A stretch of 14,040 nt of DNA. It comes from Acidobacteriota bacterium. GTDB lineage: Bacteria; Acidobacteriota; UBA890; WLXD01. The DNA lies in contig JACZXM010000028.1 in NCBI GenBank assembly GCA_022571615.1, positions 1-14,040 of the forward strand, read 5' to 3'. Below the pieces are notes generated by a model that made no database searches, had not been told where the DNA came from, and saw nothing but the letters and a program-made list of their open reading frames with translations. Positions 1 through 7,275 of this stretch are shown piece after piece; positions within the stretch are counted from its first letter, which is position 1; each line of letters starts with the position of its first letter. The position numbers were made by a program, and so were the translations under genes.

Positions 1-407
1 TGCGGTTCGCCGCGGCCCTGGCACGGCAGCGCCTGGCCAGCGCTGCGCTGGACATCAGCGACGGGGTTGCGATCGACGCCACCCGTTTGTGCCGCGCTTC
101 TGGCACCGGTTTGTTGCTCGATGCCGAGAAGTTGGAGCACCCGCTGGTTGCGCGGCTCGCCGCGACGGCTGGTTGCCCGGCGCTGGACTGGGTCCTGGGA
201 GGCGGAGAGGACTACGCCTTGCTGTGCGCTGTGCCGCGGGATCGGGAGGCCAGGTTCGAGGCCCTGGCCACGGACGAAGGTGTGGAGGTTGGACGGCTGG
301 GCACGTTCATGAATCGCGACTACGGGCTACGGGTGGCGCTAGCGGATGGCACGCAACGGGTGCTCGAAGGCCTAGGGTGGGACCACTTCAGGGGGCAGGA
401 GGAGTGA
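1..407 (+). CDS. thiL: Thiamine-monophosphate kinase, C-terminal part (cut by window edge)
   Basis: The reading frame is open from the window edge and gives about 134 C-terminal residues. ThiL phosphorylates thiamine monophosphate to thiamine diphosphate with ATP, the last step of cofactor synthesis, in the cytosol. The fragment shows the family's ALDISDGV motif (the SDG segment is part of the Mg/substrate site), the following RASGTGLLLD stretch, and the GGGEDYALL motif that binds substrate and metal in the AIRS-like C-terminal lobe. The ATP-binding N-terminal half lies outside the window. The TGA stop overlaps the GTG start of tgt by 4 bp, so the two genes are probably translationally coupled. 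The identification is firm because both signature motifs occur in the right order and spacing. Confidence 0.93.
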   Translation, partial: RFAAALARQRLASAALDISDGVAIDATRLCRASGTGLLLDAEKLEHPLVARLAATAGCPALDWVLGGGEDYALLCAVPRDREARFEALATDEGVEVGRLGTFMNRDYGLRVALADGTQRVLEGLGWDHFRGQEE

Positions 408-1510
408 GGCTCGCCTTCTCGGTCAGAACGACCGACGGCGCCACATCGGCGCGTACCGGCACGTTGATTACACCGCACGGGGTGGTCGATACGCCGGCCT
501 TCATGGCGGTGGGCACCTACGGAGCGGTCAAGGGCATCGGAGCCCAGGATCTCGAGGCGATCGGAGCACAGATCATTCTGGCCAACGCGTACCACCTGGC
601 GGAGAGACCCGGTGCGGAGAGGATCCGCGATCTCGGTGGTCTGCATCGGTTCATGGGTTGGCACGGTCCGATCCTCACCGACAGTGGCGGATACCAGGTC
701 ATGTCGCTTGCCGAGCGACGCCGGATCGACGATGACGGTGTGAGCTTCCATTCGCCGCTCGACGGGCAGGTCCGGCGCCTGACCCCCGAGAGCGTCATCG
801 ACGTGCAGGCGGCTCTCGGCGTCGACATTGCCATGGTGCTCGATGAGTGCGTTGCCGAACCTGCCGAGCGCGATACCGTGAGCGCCGCACTCGAGCGCAG
901 CCAGCTGTGGGCCGAGCGGTGTCGGCCGCTGGCTGAACGGCTTTCGGGCGGTCTGTTCGGGATCGTCCAGGGAGGGGTGTTTCCCGATCTGCGGGCGGCC
1001 CATGCCGAGCGTCTTGTGGCGTTGCAGTTCGATGGCTACGCAATCGGCGGGTTATCGGTCGGGGAGAGCAAGGAGCAGACGTGGTCGGCCCTGAAGGCGG
1101 CCACGCTCGGGCTACCGACCGACCGTCCGCGCTATGTGATGGGAATGGGCACGCCGGACGACCTGATCGAGGCGGTAAGCTACGGCGTGGATCTGTTCGA
1201 TTGCGTCCTACCGACGCGCCACGCACGCAACGGGGTCGCTTTCACCTCGCGCGGGCGCATCACCATCCGCCACCGCAAGTACGCCGACGATGCCAGGCCT
1301 CTGGACGATGCTTGTTGCTGCCCGACCTGTCGCCGCTACAGCCGGGCATATCTTCGCCATCTGAAGCTGCGCCGCGAGATGCTCGCAGGGGTGCTGATGA
1401 CCCTCCACAACCTGTGGTACTACCTTGACACGATGAGGGCCATCCGGCAGGCTATCGCGTCGGGCACCTTTGCTGGATTGCGCGCCGAAACGGCGAGTTC
1501 CGGCTCCTGA
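404..1510 (+). CDS. tgt: Queuine/preQ1 tRNA-guanine transglycosylase
   Basis: This enzyme swaps guanine for preQ1 at position 34 of GUN-anticodon tRNAs on the way to queuosine. The 368-residue product has the family's usual length. Visible motifs are TDSGGYQVMSL with catalytic Asp93, GIVQGG around residue 187, YAIGGLSVGE, the nucleophile segment FDCVLPTRHARNG (Asp266), and the zinc site Cys304-x-Cys306-x2-Cys309 with His335. The frame is open farther upstream, but GTG at 404 is chosen because the protein then begins just before the conserved N-terminal ITPHGVVDTPAFMAVGTYG. It also overlaps the thiL stop as GTGA. A G-run at 391-395 could be the ribosome-binding site; AGGAGG at 397-402 sits too close to this start. 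The next genes are yajC-secD-secF, as in many proteobacteria. No queA is visible in the window. Confidence 0.96.
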   Translation: MRLAFSVRTTDGATSARTGTLITPHGVVDTPAFMAVGTYGAVKGIGAQDLEAIGAQIILANAYHLAERPGAERIRDLGGLHRFMGWHGPILTDSGGYQVMSLAERRRIDDDGVSFHSPLDGQVRRLTPESVIDVQAALGVDIAMVLDECVAEPAERDTVSAALERSQLWAERCRPLAERLSGGLFGIVQGGVFPDLRAAHAERLVALQFDGYAIGGLSVGESKEQTWSALKAATLGLPTDRPRYVMGMGTPDDLIEAVSYGVDLFDCVLPTRHARNGVAFTSRGRITIRHRKYADDARPLDDACCCPTCRRYSRAYLRHLKLRREMLAGVLMTLHNLWYYLDTMRAIRQAIASGTFAGLRAETASSGS

Positions 1511-1577
1511 ACAGGCACCGTTTGGCGCCCGGACTCGAACGGTACTTCCCTGTCGACTCGTTCGCCGAAGCCTGTTC
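1509..1577. promoter_or_regulatory. Nested inverted repeats in the tgt-yajC spacer (possible structured leader)
   Basis: An 8-bp perfect inverted repeat, GAACAGGC (1509-1516) and GCCTGTTC (1570-1577), encloses a second one, CGAACG (1536-1541) and CGTTCG (1559-1564). The outer pair starts inside the tgt stop codon and ends 18 bp before the yajC start. The RNA could fold into a nested stem or small cloverleaf, but neither strand fits a standard tRNA. A role in processing or in yajC translation is inference only. Confidence 0.3.
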
Positions 1578-1595
1578 GGCACACCTGGAGGAAGG

Positions 1596-1901
1596 ATGCC
1601 AAACGCATCCCTTTGGCTGATGGCGGCTCAAGGTCAGAGCCCGCTCGCCGGGATGATCCCGGTGGTGATGCTGGTGCTCATCTTCTATTTCTTGCTCATC
1701 GCTCCGATGCGCAAGCGCCAGAAGCAGCACGACGCGTTGGTCAACAACCTCAAGACTGGCGACAAGGTCGTAACCACCGGTGGCATTTTCGGCACGGTGG
1801 TGGGCATACAGGATGACAGGCTGCGCTTGAAGATCGCCGACCAGGTGAAGATCGACGTCACCAAGGAGAGTATTGGCGGCCTGGCCGACACCTCCGACTG
1901 A
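1596..1901 (+). CDS. yajC: Sec translocon accessory protein YajC
   Basis: YajC is a small inner-membrane partner of SecD and SecF in Sec-dependent export. The 101-residue product has one N-terminal membrane segment (about residues 18-37, IPVVMLVLIFYFLLIAP). A basic stretch (MRKRQKQH) follows, then the conserved cytosolic core NNLKTGDKVVTTGGIFGTVVGI. ATG at 1596 is preferred: it has GGAGGAAGG (1587-1595) immediately upstream and gives the normal family length. The frame is open farther upstream, but that part has no YajC-like sequence. An alternative ATG at 1620 would remove eight residues. secD follows after 41 bp, so this is the usual yajC-secD-secF export operon. Confidence 0.95.
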   Translation: MPNASLWLMAAQGQSPLAGMIPVVMLVLIFYFLLIAPMRKRQKQHDALVNNLKTGDKVVTTGGIFGTVVGIQDDRLRLKIADQVKIDVTKESIGGLADTSD

Positions 1902-1942
1902 ACCTAGCTGATCCCTTCCCGAGATCGAGCGGGAGCCCGAGC

Positions 1943-3478
1943 ATGCAGCAACTGCGTTTCAAACTGATCCTGATCCTCGCCATCGCGGGGCTGTTCACGT
2001 TCCTGGCGTTCTCAAAGGACATCCAGCTCGGTTTGGACCTGCGTGGTGGCATCCATCTGGTGATGCGTGTCGATGTCGAGGAGGCGGTCGGAGGAGAGAT
2101 CCAGGATGGCACCGAATCGTTCCAGCGGCTGCTCGAAGACGAGGGCGTGGAGGTCGCCACGATAGCGCTGGAGGGCACTGCGGCGATCGTGAGCCTGGCG
2201 AGCGACGAGGACGCCGACCAGGCGGTCGACATTGCCCGGGAGTACTTCTCCAGCTGGGACGTACGGCGCAGCGGCACCGACTTGCAGATCAGCCTGACGA
2301 CCCAGGCGCGGGCGGACGTCGAGGACGGGGCGGTGCGGCAGGCGCTGCAGACGATCCGTAACCGCGTCGATGAGTACGGTGTCAGCGAGCCCATCATTCA
2401 GCGCCAGGGGCTGCGCGGCGACCGTATCCTGGTGCAGTTGCCAGGGGTCGCAAACCCTGAGCGCGTCAAGACGTTGCTTCGCACGACGGCCATGCTCGAG
2501 CTCAAGCTGGTCCAGGCGGGCCCTGCAGCATCGCGGCAGAGCCTGATCGATCAGTTCAACGGCACTTTGCCACCAGGTACCGAGATCCTCGAAAGCGAGC
2601 CCGAGAACGGCGTGGCTCCTAGCTACTACCTGGTCACGGCGGCGCCGGCGATTAGCGGGCGCGACCTCAAGACCGCTCGGTTGAGCCAGGACGAGATGCA
2701 ACTGCCGGCGGTGAGCTTCACCCTCAACACCGACGGCTCGCGCAAGTTCTCCCGGGTCACCGGCGAGAACGTCGGTCGCCAGCTGGCGATCGTGCTCGAC
2801 GACAAGGTGCAGTCGGCGCCGGTCATCGAGGGCCGGATCTCGACCCCCAGCGCGCAAATCACGGGCAGCTTTACGGCGCGGGAGGCAGAGGATCTGGCGC
2901 TGGTGCTCCGCGCCGGGGCCTTGCCGGCGACGATCCACTACCTCGAGGAGCGCTCGGTCGGGCCATCGCTGGGGCAGGAGTCGATCGATCGCGGTCGGGC
3001 GGCGGCGATGATCGGTTTGGCCATCGTGGTTGCCTTCATGCTCGTGTACTACAAGGGCGCGGGAGTCAACGCCGTCGTGGCGCTGGCCCTGAACCTGATC
3101 ATCGTGCTGGGAGCGATGAACGCTCTCGGCGCCACCCTGACCCTACCCGGCATTGCAGGCCTCATCCTGCTGATCGGGATGGCAGTCGATGCCAACGTGC
3201 TGATCTTCGAGCGTGTGCGCGAGGAGCTGGCGGTCGGCAAGACCGTTCGCTCGGCCGTCGATGCGGGTTTTGCCAAGGCGTTGTCGGCGATCGTGGATGC
3301 CAACATCACGACGCTGGTGGCGGCCGTTTTTCTGTTCCAATTCGGCACCGGTCCGGTCAAGGGGTTCGCCGTGACTCTGTCGATCGGCATCCTGGCCTCC
3401 ATGTTCACTGCCATCTTCGTATCGCGCGTGATGTTTGATCTGTGGATCTTGCGACGACCGCGGACGCTGAGCATCTGA
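1943..3478 (+). CDS. secD: Protein translocase subunit SecD
   Basis: SecD with SecF is an RND-type, proton-driven membrane protein that pulls preproteins out on the periplasmic side of SecYEG. The 511-residue product has a first membrane segment at about residues 8-24 and the LGLDLRGGIHL motif (Asp32, Arg34). A large periplasmic region (about 40-345) comes next, with NRVDEYGVSEPIIQRQG and the P1-head-like segment AISGRDLKTARLSQDE. Five C-terminal membrane segments lie at about residues 350-500. The fourth-helix motif GMAVDANVLIFERVREE carries the conserved acidic residue Asp416. ATG 1943 follows GGGAG at 1931-1935. The protein is shorter than the roughly 615-residue E. coli SecD but normal for many other phyla. 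secF begins 12 bp downstream. Confidence 0.97.
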   Translation: MQQLRFKLILILAIAGLFTFLAFSKDIQLGLDLRGGIHLVMRVDVEEAVGGEIQDGTESFQRLLEDEGVEVATIALEGTAAIVSLASDEDADQAVDIAREYFSSWDVRRSGTDLQISLTTQARADVEDGAVRQALQTIRNRVDEYGVSEPIIQRQGLRGDRILVQLPGVANPERVKTLLRTTAMLELKLVQAGPAASRQSLIDQFNGTLPPGTEILESEPENGVAPSYYLVTAAPAISGRDLKTARLSQDEMQLPAVSFTLNTDGSRKFSRVTGENVGRQLAIVLDDKVQSAPVIEGRISTPSAQITGSFTAREAEDLALVLRAGALPATIHYLEERSVGPSLGQESIDRGRAAAMIGLAIVVAFMLVYYKGAGVNAVVALALNLIIVLGAMNALGATLTLPGIAGLILLIGMAVDANVLIFERVREELAVGKTVRSAVDAGFAKALSAIVDANITTLVAAVFLFQFGTGPVKGFAVTLSIGILASMFTAIFVSRVMFDLWILRRPRTLSI

Positions 3479-3490
3479 CGGGCTGACTCG

Positions 3491-4651
3491 ATGCGATTCT
3501 TGAAAGACACGCACATCGACTTCCTGGGTAAGCGTCGCAGCGCGGCGGCGATTTCGTTGCTGGTGATTGCCATCGGCGTCGTGTCCTTGGTTGCCAACGG
3601 TGGACCGCGGCTGGGCATCGACTTTGCCGGCGGCACCCAGATCGTGGTGCGCTTCGCGCAAATGCCCCAGATCGACGAGGTGCGCACCGCCCTGCAGGCC
3701 GAGGGGCTGGATCCGACGATCCAGGAGTTCGAGTCCGACTCCAGCGAGCTACTGATTCGCACCCCCGGCTCCCCGGAGGAAGACGCCCCCATCGACGCCG
3801 CCGTTCAGGCGGTCGCCGCAGGCCTGGATCGCCTCCTGGGCGAGGTGGACAGGACCGGGATCGACCTCAATACTGCCGATCCCGATGAGATCGTATCGGT
3901 GCTGCTGGCGAGCAACCCCAGCGGATACGACCTGACTGTCGACCCCGATGGTGCGCGGGCGGACTACCTGCGAGAGGTCGATCCGATTTTCCAGGCCCGC
4001 GCGATGGCCGGTCTGCTCACCGTCTGGGAACAGATCGAAACGCTAGGGATTGACTCCGCGGTGCTTGCCGTGGTTCGGGACAACGCGCATCTGGGCGGCT
4101 ACGCCGTCGTCGACAGCCAGTCGGTCGGTCCCCAGGTCGGGCAGGACCTGCGCTCGCAGGCGGTGCAGGCGATCGTCTGGGCCCTGGTCGGCATGCTCGC
4201 CTACATCAGCTACCGGTTCGAGTTCAAATTCGCTGTTGCGGCGGTGGTTGCCCTGGTGCACGACGTGTCGATTGCGCTGGGGGCGTTCTCGCTCACGGGC
4301 AGGGAGTTCAACCTGCCGGTGATTGCGGCGTTCTTGACCATTGTCGGTTATTCGCTCAACGATACGGTTGTCATCTTCGACCGGATCCGCGAGAACAACA
4401 GCGTCTTACGGAAGCTGCCGCTTTACGATCGCATCAATACGAGCCTCAACCAGACGCTGTCGCGCACGCTGCTGACCTCGACCACGACCTTGGTCGTGGT
4501 GGTGTCGCTGTTCGTATACGGCGGCCCGGTCATCAACGACTTCTCTTTCGCACTGCTGATCGGGGTGCTGGTGGGAACCTACTCATCGCTCTTTGTAGCC
4601 AGCCCGATCGTGTACGTCTGGCAAGTACGCGACGCCGCCAAACGCCGTTAG
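3491..4651 (+). CDS. secF: Protein translocase subunit SecF with an enlarged periplasmic domain
   Basis: SecF pairs with SecD to drive late steps of protein export. The 386-residue product starts with a cytosolic segment and first membrane helix (about 18-35). The DFAGG motif (44-48) follows, and the periplasmic domain ends in SVGPQVGQDLR (211-221). Five membrane helices follow, including GYSLNDTVVIFDRIREN (286-302) with the conserved Asp291 and Arg298/300 region. It is about 60 residues longer than the 323-residue E. coli SecF. The surplus lies between about residues 91 and 200 and includes the segment TGIDLNTADPDEIVSVLLAS. Similar inserts exist, from memory, in SecF of some Acidobacteria and deltaproteobacterial groups. 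The TAG stop is also the first three bases of a dispersed repeat. SecD is 12 bp upstream. Confidence 0.96.
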   Translation: MRFLKDTHIDFLGKRRSAAAISLLVIAIGVVSLVANGGPRLGIDFAGGTQIVVRFAQMPQIDEVRTALQAEGLDPTIQEFESDSSELLIRTPGSPEEDAPIDAAVQAVAAGLDRLLGEVDRTGIDLNTADPDEIVSVLLASNPSGYDLTVDPDGARADYLREVDPIFQARAMAGLLTVWEQIETLGIDSAVLAVVRDNAHLGGYAVVDSQSVGPQVGQDLRSQAVQAIVWALVGMLAYISYRFEFKFAVAAVVALVHDVSIALGAFSLTGREFNLPVIAAFLTIVGYSLNDTVVIFDRIRENNSVLRKLPLYDRINTSLNQTLSRTLLTSTTTLVVVVSLFVYGGPVINDFSFALLIGVLVGTYSSLFVASPIVYVWQVRDAAKRR

Positions 4652-4702
4652 CAGGCCGTGGCGGCGTAACCAGACCCATCACACTTGCACCACGGCCTGC
4701 TA
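4649..4702. repeat. Short palindromic repeat, copy 1 (54 bp, hairpin with 13-bp perfect arms)
   Basis: TAGCAGGCCGTGG (4649-4661) and CCACGGCCTGCTA (4690-4702) are perfect inverted repeats around a 28-base loop. The first three bases are the secF stop codon. The right 31 bases (4671-4701) match copy 2 (7205-7235) at 28 of 31 positions without gaps. CGTAAC at 4665-4670 also has a counterpart in copy 2 at 7189-7194, so this copy looks like an internally deleted form. In the RNA it would form a strong 3' hairpin for the sec operon, but there is no T-run, so it is not a classical terminator. Confidence 0.85.
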
Positions 4703-4736
4703 GCACCCAGCGCCACCTCTGCCACCAGGCTCCTGG

Positions 4737-4783
4737 CCGGCAACCGCAGGCGCGCTGTCGGTGTCTGTCCGACGCGTTGCCGG
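4737..4783. repeat. Inverted repeat upstream of rel
   Basis: CCGGCAAC (4737-4744) and GTTGCCGG (4776-4783) are a perfect 8-bp inverted pair separated by 31 bases. A smaller hairpin, CCAGG-CT-CCTGG (4725-4736), adjoins it. The right arm ends just before a possible extended -10 element. The sequence shows the symmetry; any regulatory role is inference. Confidence 0.4.
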
Positions 4784-4792
4784 TGGTATCCT
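4784..4792 (+). promoter_or_regulatory. Possible extended -10 promoter for rel
   Basis: TGGTATCCT fits the extended -10 pattern TGnTATnnT and lies about 75 bp before the rel start. The -35 position (TCTGTC, 4764-4769) is poor. If used, transcription would begin near 4799, placing the 20-bp palindrome at the very 5' end of the message. This is a weak call made from the sequence alone. Confidence 0.28.
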
Positions 4793-4799
4793 GGTGCCA

Positions 4800-4819
4800 C
4801 GGCGCCCTCGAGGGCGCCG
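4800..4819. repeat. Perfect 20-bp palindrome in the rel leader
   Basis: CGGCGCCCTCGAGGGCGCCG reads the same on both strands. It would form a very stable GC stem in RNA, or serve as a symmetric protein-binding site in DNA. It lies 46 bp before the rel start codon, and no T-run follows it, so it is not a standard terminator. Confidence 0.6.
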
Positions 4820-4865
4820 CAGGCTTCTGTTCCGATGATCTGCGCCTCAGCGACAGGAGCAGGTC

Positions 4866-7109
4866 GTGTGGTCTGCGGGCGAATTTCGGCTCGCGGTGGC
4901 ATCGGAGGTGCGCGTGCCCACTCGGACTGCCTCCGGCGACTCCAACACCCTGTCTCGGATCGAGGACCTGCTCGAGCGCCTCGGGCGAGACTATTCGCGC
5001 GACGACGTGGAGTTGGTACGTCGCGCCCATGCGTTCTCCAGCGAAGCCCACCGCGGCCAAGTCCGCCGCTCGGGATCGCCGTATGTCGATCACCCTATCG
5101 CGGTGGCGGTGATCCTATGCGACCTGCATCTCGACGCGGTGTGCATCGTGGTCGGGTTGCTACACGACGTGCTCGAGGACACCAAAGCAACCGGCGAGCA
5201 ACTCCGCGCCGAGTTCGGCGGCGAGGTCACGACGCTGGTCGCGGGGGTGACCAAGATCGGGCGGATGGAGTTCAACAGCGAGCTCGAGCAGCAAGCGGTC
5301 AACTTCCGCAAGCTACTCCTGGCAATGGTCGAGGACGTTCGCGTCCTGCTCGTCAAGCTGGCCGATCGGCTACACAACATGCGCACTCTCGGGTACCTGC
5401 GCCCGTCCTCGCGGCGGCGCATCGCTTCGGAAACCATCGAGATCTACGCGCCGCTGGCGCATCGGCTGGGAATGGGACGGATTCAGAGCGAGCTCGAGGA
5501 CCTCGCGTTTCGCTACCTGGAGCCGGACGCCTTCGAGCGTCTGCACGCCCAGGTTGCCGGCCGGCTCCGTGCGGCACGTAGCTTCACAGCGCGGATCAAA
5601 AAGCAGGTCGAACAGACGATGAAGCAGCATGACATTCCGTGCCGGGTGATGCACCGGGTCAAGGGCCTCTCCAGCCTGCACCAGAAAATGGAAGCCAGGG
5701 ACCTGGAACTCGACCAAGTCTATGATCTCGTGGCCTTCCGCATCGTCACCGACACGGTGCGCAATTGCTACGGTGCGCTGGGCATCATCCACAACGACTG
5801 GAATCCGGTTCCGGGGCGGTTCAAGGACTTCATCGCGATGCCCAAGGGCAACATGTACCAGTCGCTCCATACCGCGCTATTGGCTGCCGGCAGGCCCTTT
5901 GAGGTACAGATTCGCACGGAGGAAATGCATCGGGTCGCGGAAGAGGGGATCGCCGCGCACTGGCTATACAAGGAGGGCGAGAAGCACTCGACGCGCGAAA
6001 CGGAGCCATTGGTCTGGCTTCGACAGCTGCTGGAGTGGCAGCGGGACGTCTCGGACCCGCGTGAGTTCCTTTCCTCGCTCAAGCTCAACCTGTACCCGGA
6101 CGAGGTGTACGTCTTCACGCCGAAGGGCGAGGTCAAGGCACTGCCGCGCGGCTCGACCGCGGTGGACTTCGCGTACATGATTCACACCCAGATCGGCGAG
6201 CATTGCGCCGGTGCCAAGATCAACGGCAAGCTAGCGCCGTTGAAGCAGACGTTGCGCAACGGCGACATCGTCGAGATTGTCACCAGTTCGGAGGCTTCCC
6301 CGAGCCGCGATTGGTTGCAGTTGGCACAGACCACACGCGCTCGCAATCGCATCCGCGGGTTCCTGAACAAACAGCAGCGTGCGCGCAGCCTCGAGCTTGG
6401 CCGTAAGATGTGCGACAAGGAGTTCCGCAAGTACGGGCTGCGGCTTAAGAAGTTGATGGCCGACGGCACCATCGAGCGCGTGGCCGGTCAGCTGGGTCTG
6501 GGCGGTGCCGAGGATCTCTTGGTAGCGGTCAGCTTCGGCAAGGTGGGCGTGCGGCCGTTGGTGGAGCGCATCCTGCCGAGCGAGGAACTCGAGAGCCGGC
6601 GGCCGACCCGCCGCTCTCCGTTGCGCCGCTGGGTCGACAAGGCCATGGGGTGGAGCGCCGCGGACGCCATTCAGGTCGAGGGAATCGATGGAATCATGGT
6701 CTACCGGGCGCGTTGCTGCGGGCCGGTTCCCGGTGAGCCGATCGTCGGCTATGTCACCCGCGGCAAAGGGGTCTCGGTGCACGGGGCGTCGTGCAAGAAC
6801 ATCGAGCGTCTACTGGAGGCGGAAGACCGTCGGATCGAGGTTGTCTGGACGCCGCCGGAGGGATCCGCGCAGCCCGTACGGCTTCGGGTGGAAGTCGACG
6901 ACCGGGCCGGCATGCTGGCGGCTTTGACCTCCAAGATCGCGGCGGAGGGCAGCAACATCCGCCGCATCGAGTCAAACAAGACAACCAGCTACAAGACCCG
7001 AATCGACCTCGTGCTCGAGGTTCACGATCGAGCCCACCTGCAGCGGATCGTACGCACGATCGGCAATACCAATGGGGTGCGCAGTGTACGCCGCGGGCGG
7101 GCTCCCTAG
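4866..7109 (+). CDS. rel: Bifunctional (p)ppGpp synthetase/hydrolase, Rel/SpoT type
   Basis: Rel makes and degrades the alarmone (p)ppGpp, the stringent-response signal, in the cytosol at the ribosome. From GTG 4866 the product has 747 residues. It has an HD hydrolase domain (about 50-200) with intact His100-Asp101 (LLHDVLEDT) and KLADRLHNMRTL. The synthetase domain (about 255-370) has YDLVAFRIV and GRFKDFIAMPKGNMYQSLHT. The RFKD form (318-321), instead of the acidic motif of monofunctional RelA, indicates a bifunctional enzyme. A TGS domain (about 409-470), a Cys-Cys zinc-finger-like segment (RARCCGPVPGEPIVGYVTRG) and a C-terminal ACT domain (about 676-747) follow. GTG 4866 has AGGAG (4855-4859) at good spacing. 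GTG 4914, preceded by CGGAGG, is a real alternative that removes 16 residues. The TAG stop lies in repeat copy 2. Confidence 0.96.
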   Translation: MWSAGEFRLAVASEVRVPTRTASGDSNTLSRIEDLLERLGRDYSRDDVELVRRAHAFSSEAHRGQVRRSGSPYVDHPIAVAVILCDLHLDAVCIVVGLLHDVLEDTKATGEQLRAEFGGEVTTLVAGVTKIGRMEFNSELEQQAVNFRKLLLAMVEDVRVLLVKLADRLHNMRTLGYLRPSSRRRIASETIEIYAPLAHRLGMGRIQSELEDLAFRYLEPDAFERLHAQVAGRLRAARSFTARIKKQVEQTMKQHDIPCRVMHRVKGLSSLHQKMEARDLELDQVYDLVAFRIVTDTVRNCYGALGIIHNDWNPVPGRFKDFIAMPKGNMYQSLHTALLAAGRPFEVQIRTEEMHRVAEEGIAAHWLYKEGEKHSTRETEPLVWLRQLLEWQRDVSDPREFLSSLKLNLYPDEVYVFTPKGEVKALPRGSTAVDFAYMIHTQIGEHCAGAKINGKLAPLKQTLRNGDIVEIVTSSEASPSRDWLQLAQTTRARNRIRGFLNKQQRARSLELGRKMCDKEFRKYGLRLKKLMADGTIERVAGQLGLGGAEDLLVAVSFGKVGVRPLVERILPSEELESRRPTRRSPLRRWVDKAMGWSAADAIQVEGIDGIMVYRARCCGPVPGEPIVGYVTRGKGVSVHGASCKNIERLLEAEDRRIEVVWTPPEGSAQPVRLRVEVDDRAGMLAALTSKIAAEGSNIRRIESNKTTSYKTRIDLVLEVHDRAHLQRIVRTIGNTNGVRSVRRGRAP

Positions 7110-7236
7110 CAGGACCGCCGTGGTGGTAGCGTCGCAACTCCTCCGCGATGTCGCCAGCATCGCCTCGTCGTTGCTCCTTGTCCTCACCCGTAACTCCTAG
7201 TTGCCAGACCCACCACACTTCCACCACGGCCTGCCA
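7107..7236. repeat. Short palindromic repeat, copy 2 (130 bp, longer form)
   Basis: The left arm is TAGCAGG-ACCG-CCGTGGTGG (7107-7126) and the right arm is CCACCACGGCCTGCCA (7221-7236). They pair almost perfectly if the 4-base ACCG bulges out. The element begins at the rel TAG stop codon. Its last 31 bases match copy 1 at 28 positions. Relative to copy 1 it carries extra internal sequence: roughly 62 bases after the left arm, and 10 bases (7195-7204) between CGTAAC and CAGACCC. The minus strand is open in one frame through the whole element. The spacer 7237-7275 to ridA holds only the ridA ribosome-binding site. Confidence 0.8.
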
Positions 7237-7275
7237 ACAGGCTACAGGCCCTGTGCGAATCGAACAGGAGATGAG

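Noticed and set aside
89..403. Upstream extension of the tgt frame to 89
   Set aside because: This part overlaps thiL in another frame and encodes no Tgt-like sequence; homology begins just after GTG 404.
1509..1577. Possible tRNA gene on the minus strand (TTCGAGT loop-like motif, 7-bp acceptor-like stem)
   Set aside because: The T-stem does not pair, and 17 bases separate the loop from the acceptor strand; there is no anticodon arm in the right place.
2012..2938. Long open frame on the minus strand opposite secD (308 codons)
   Set aside because: It lies fully antisense to a clear secD, is Arg-rich as expected from high-GC shadow frames, and has no recognisable motif.
3049..3792. Minus-strand open frame across the secD-secF junction
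   Set aside because: Shadow of two well-supported genes; low-complexity composition and no family resemblance.
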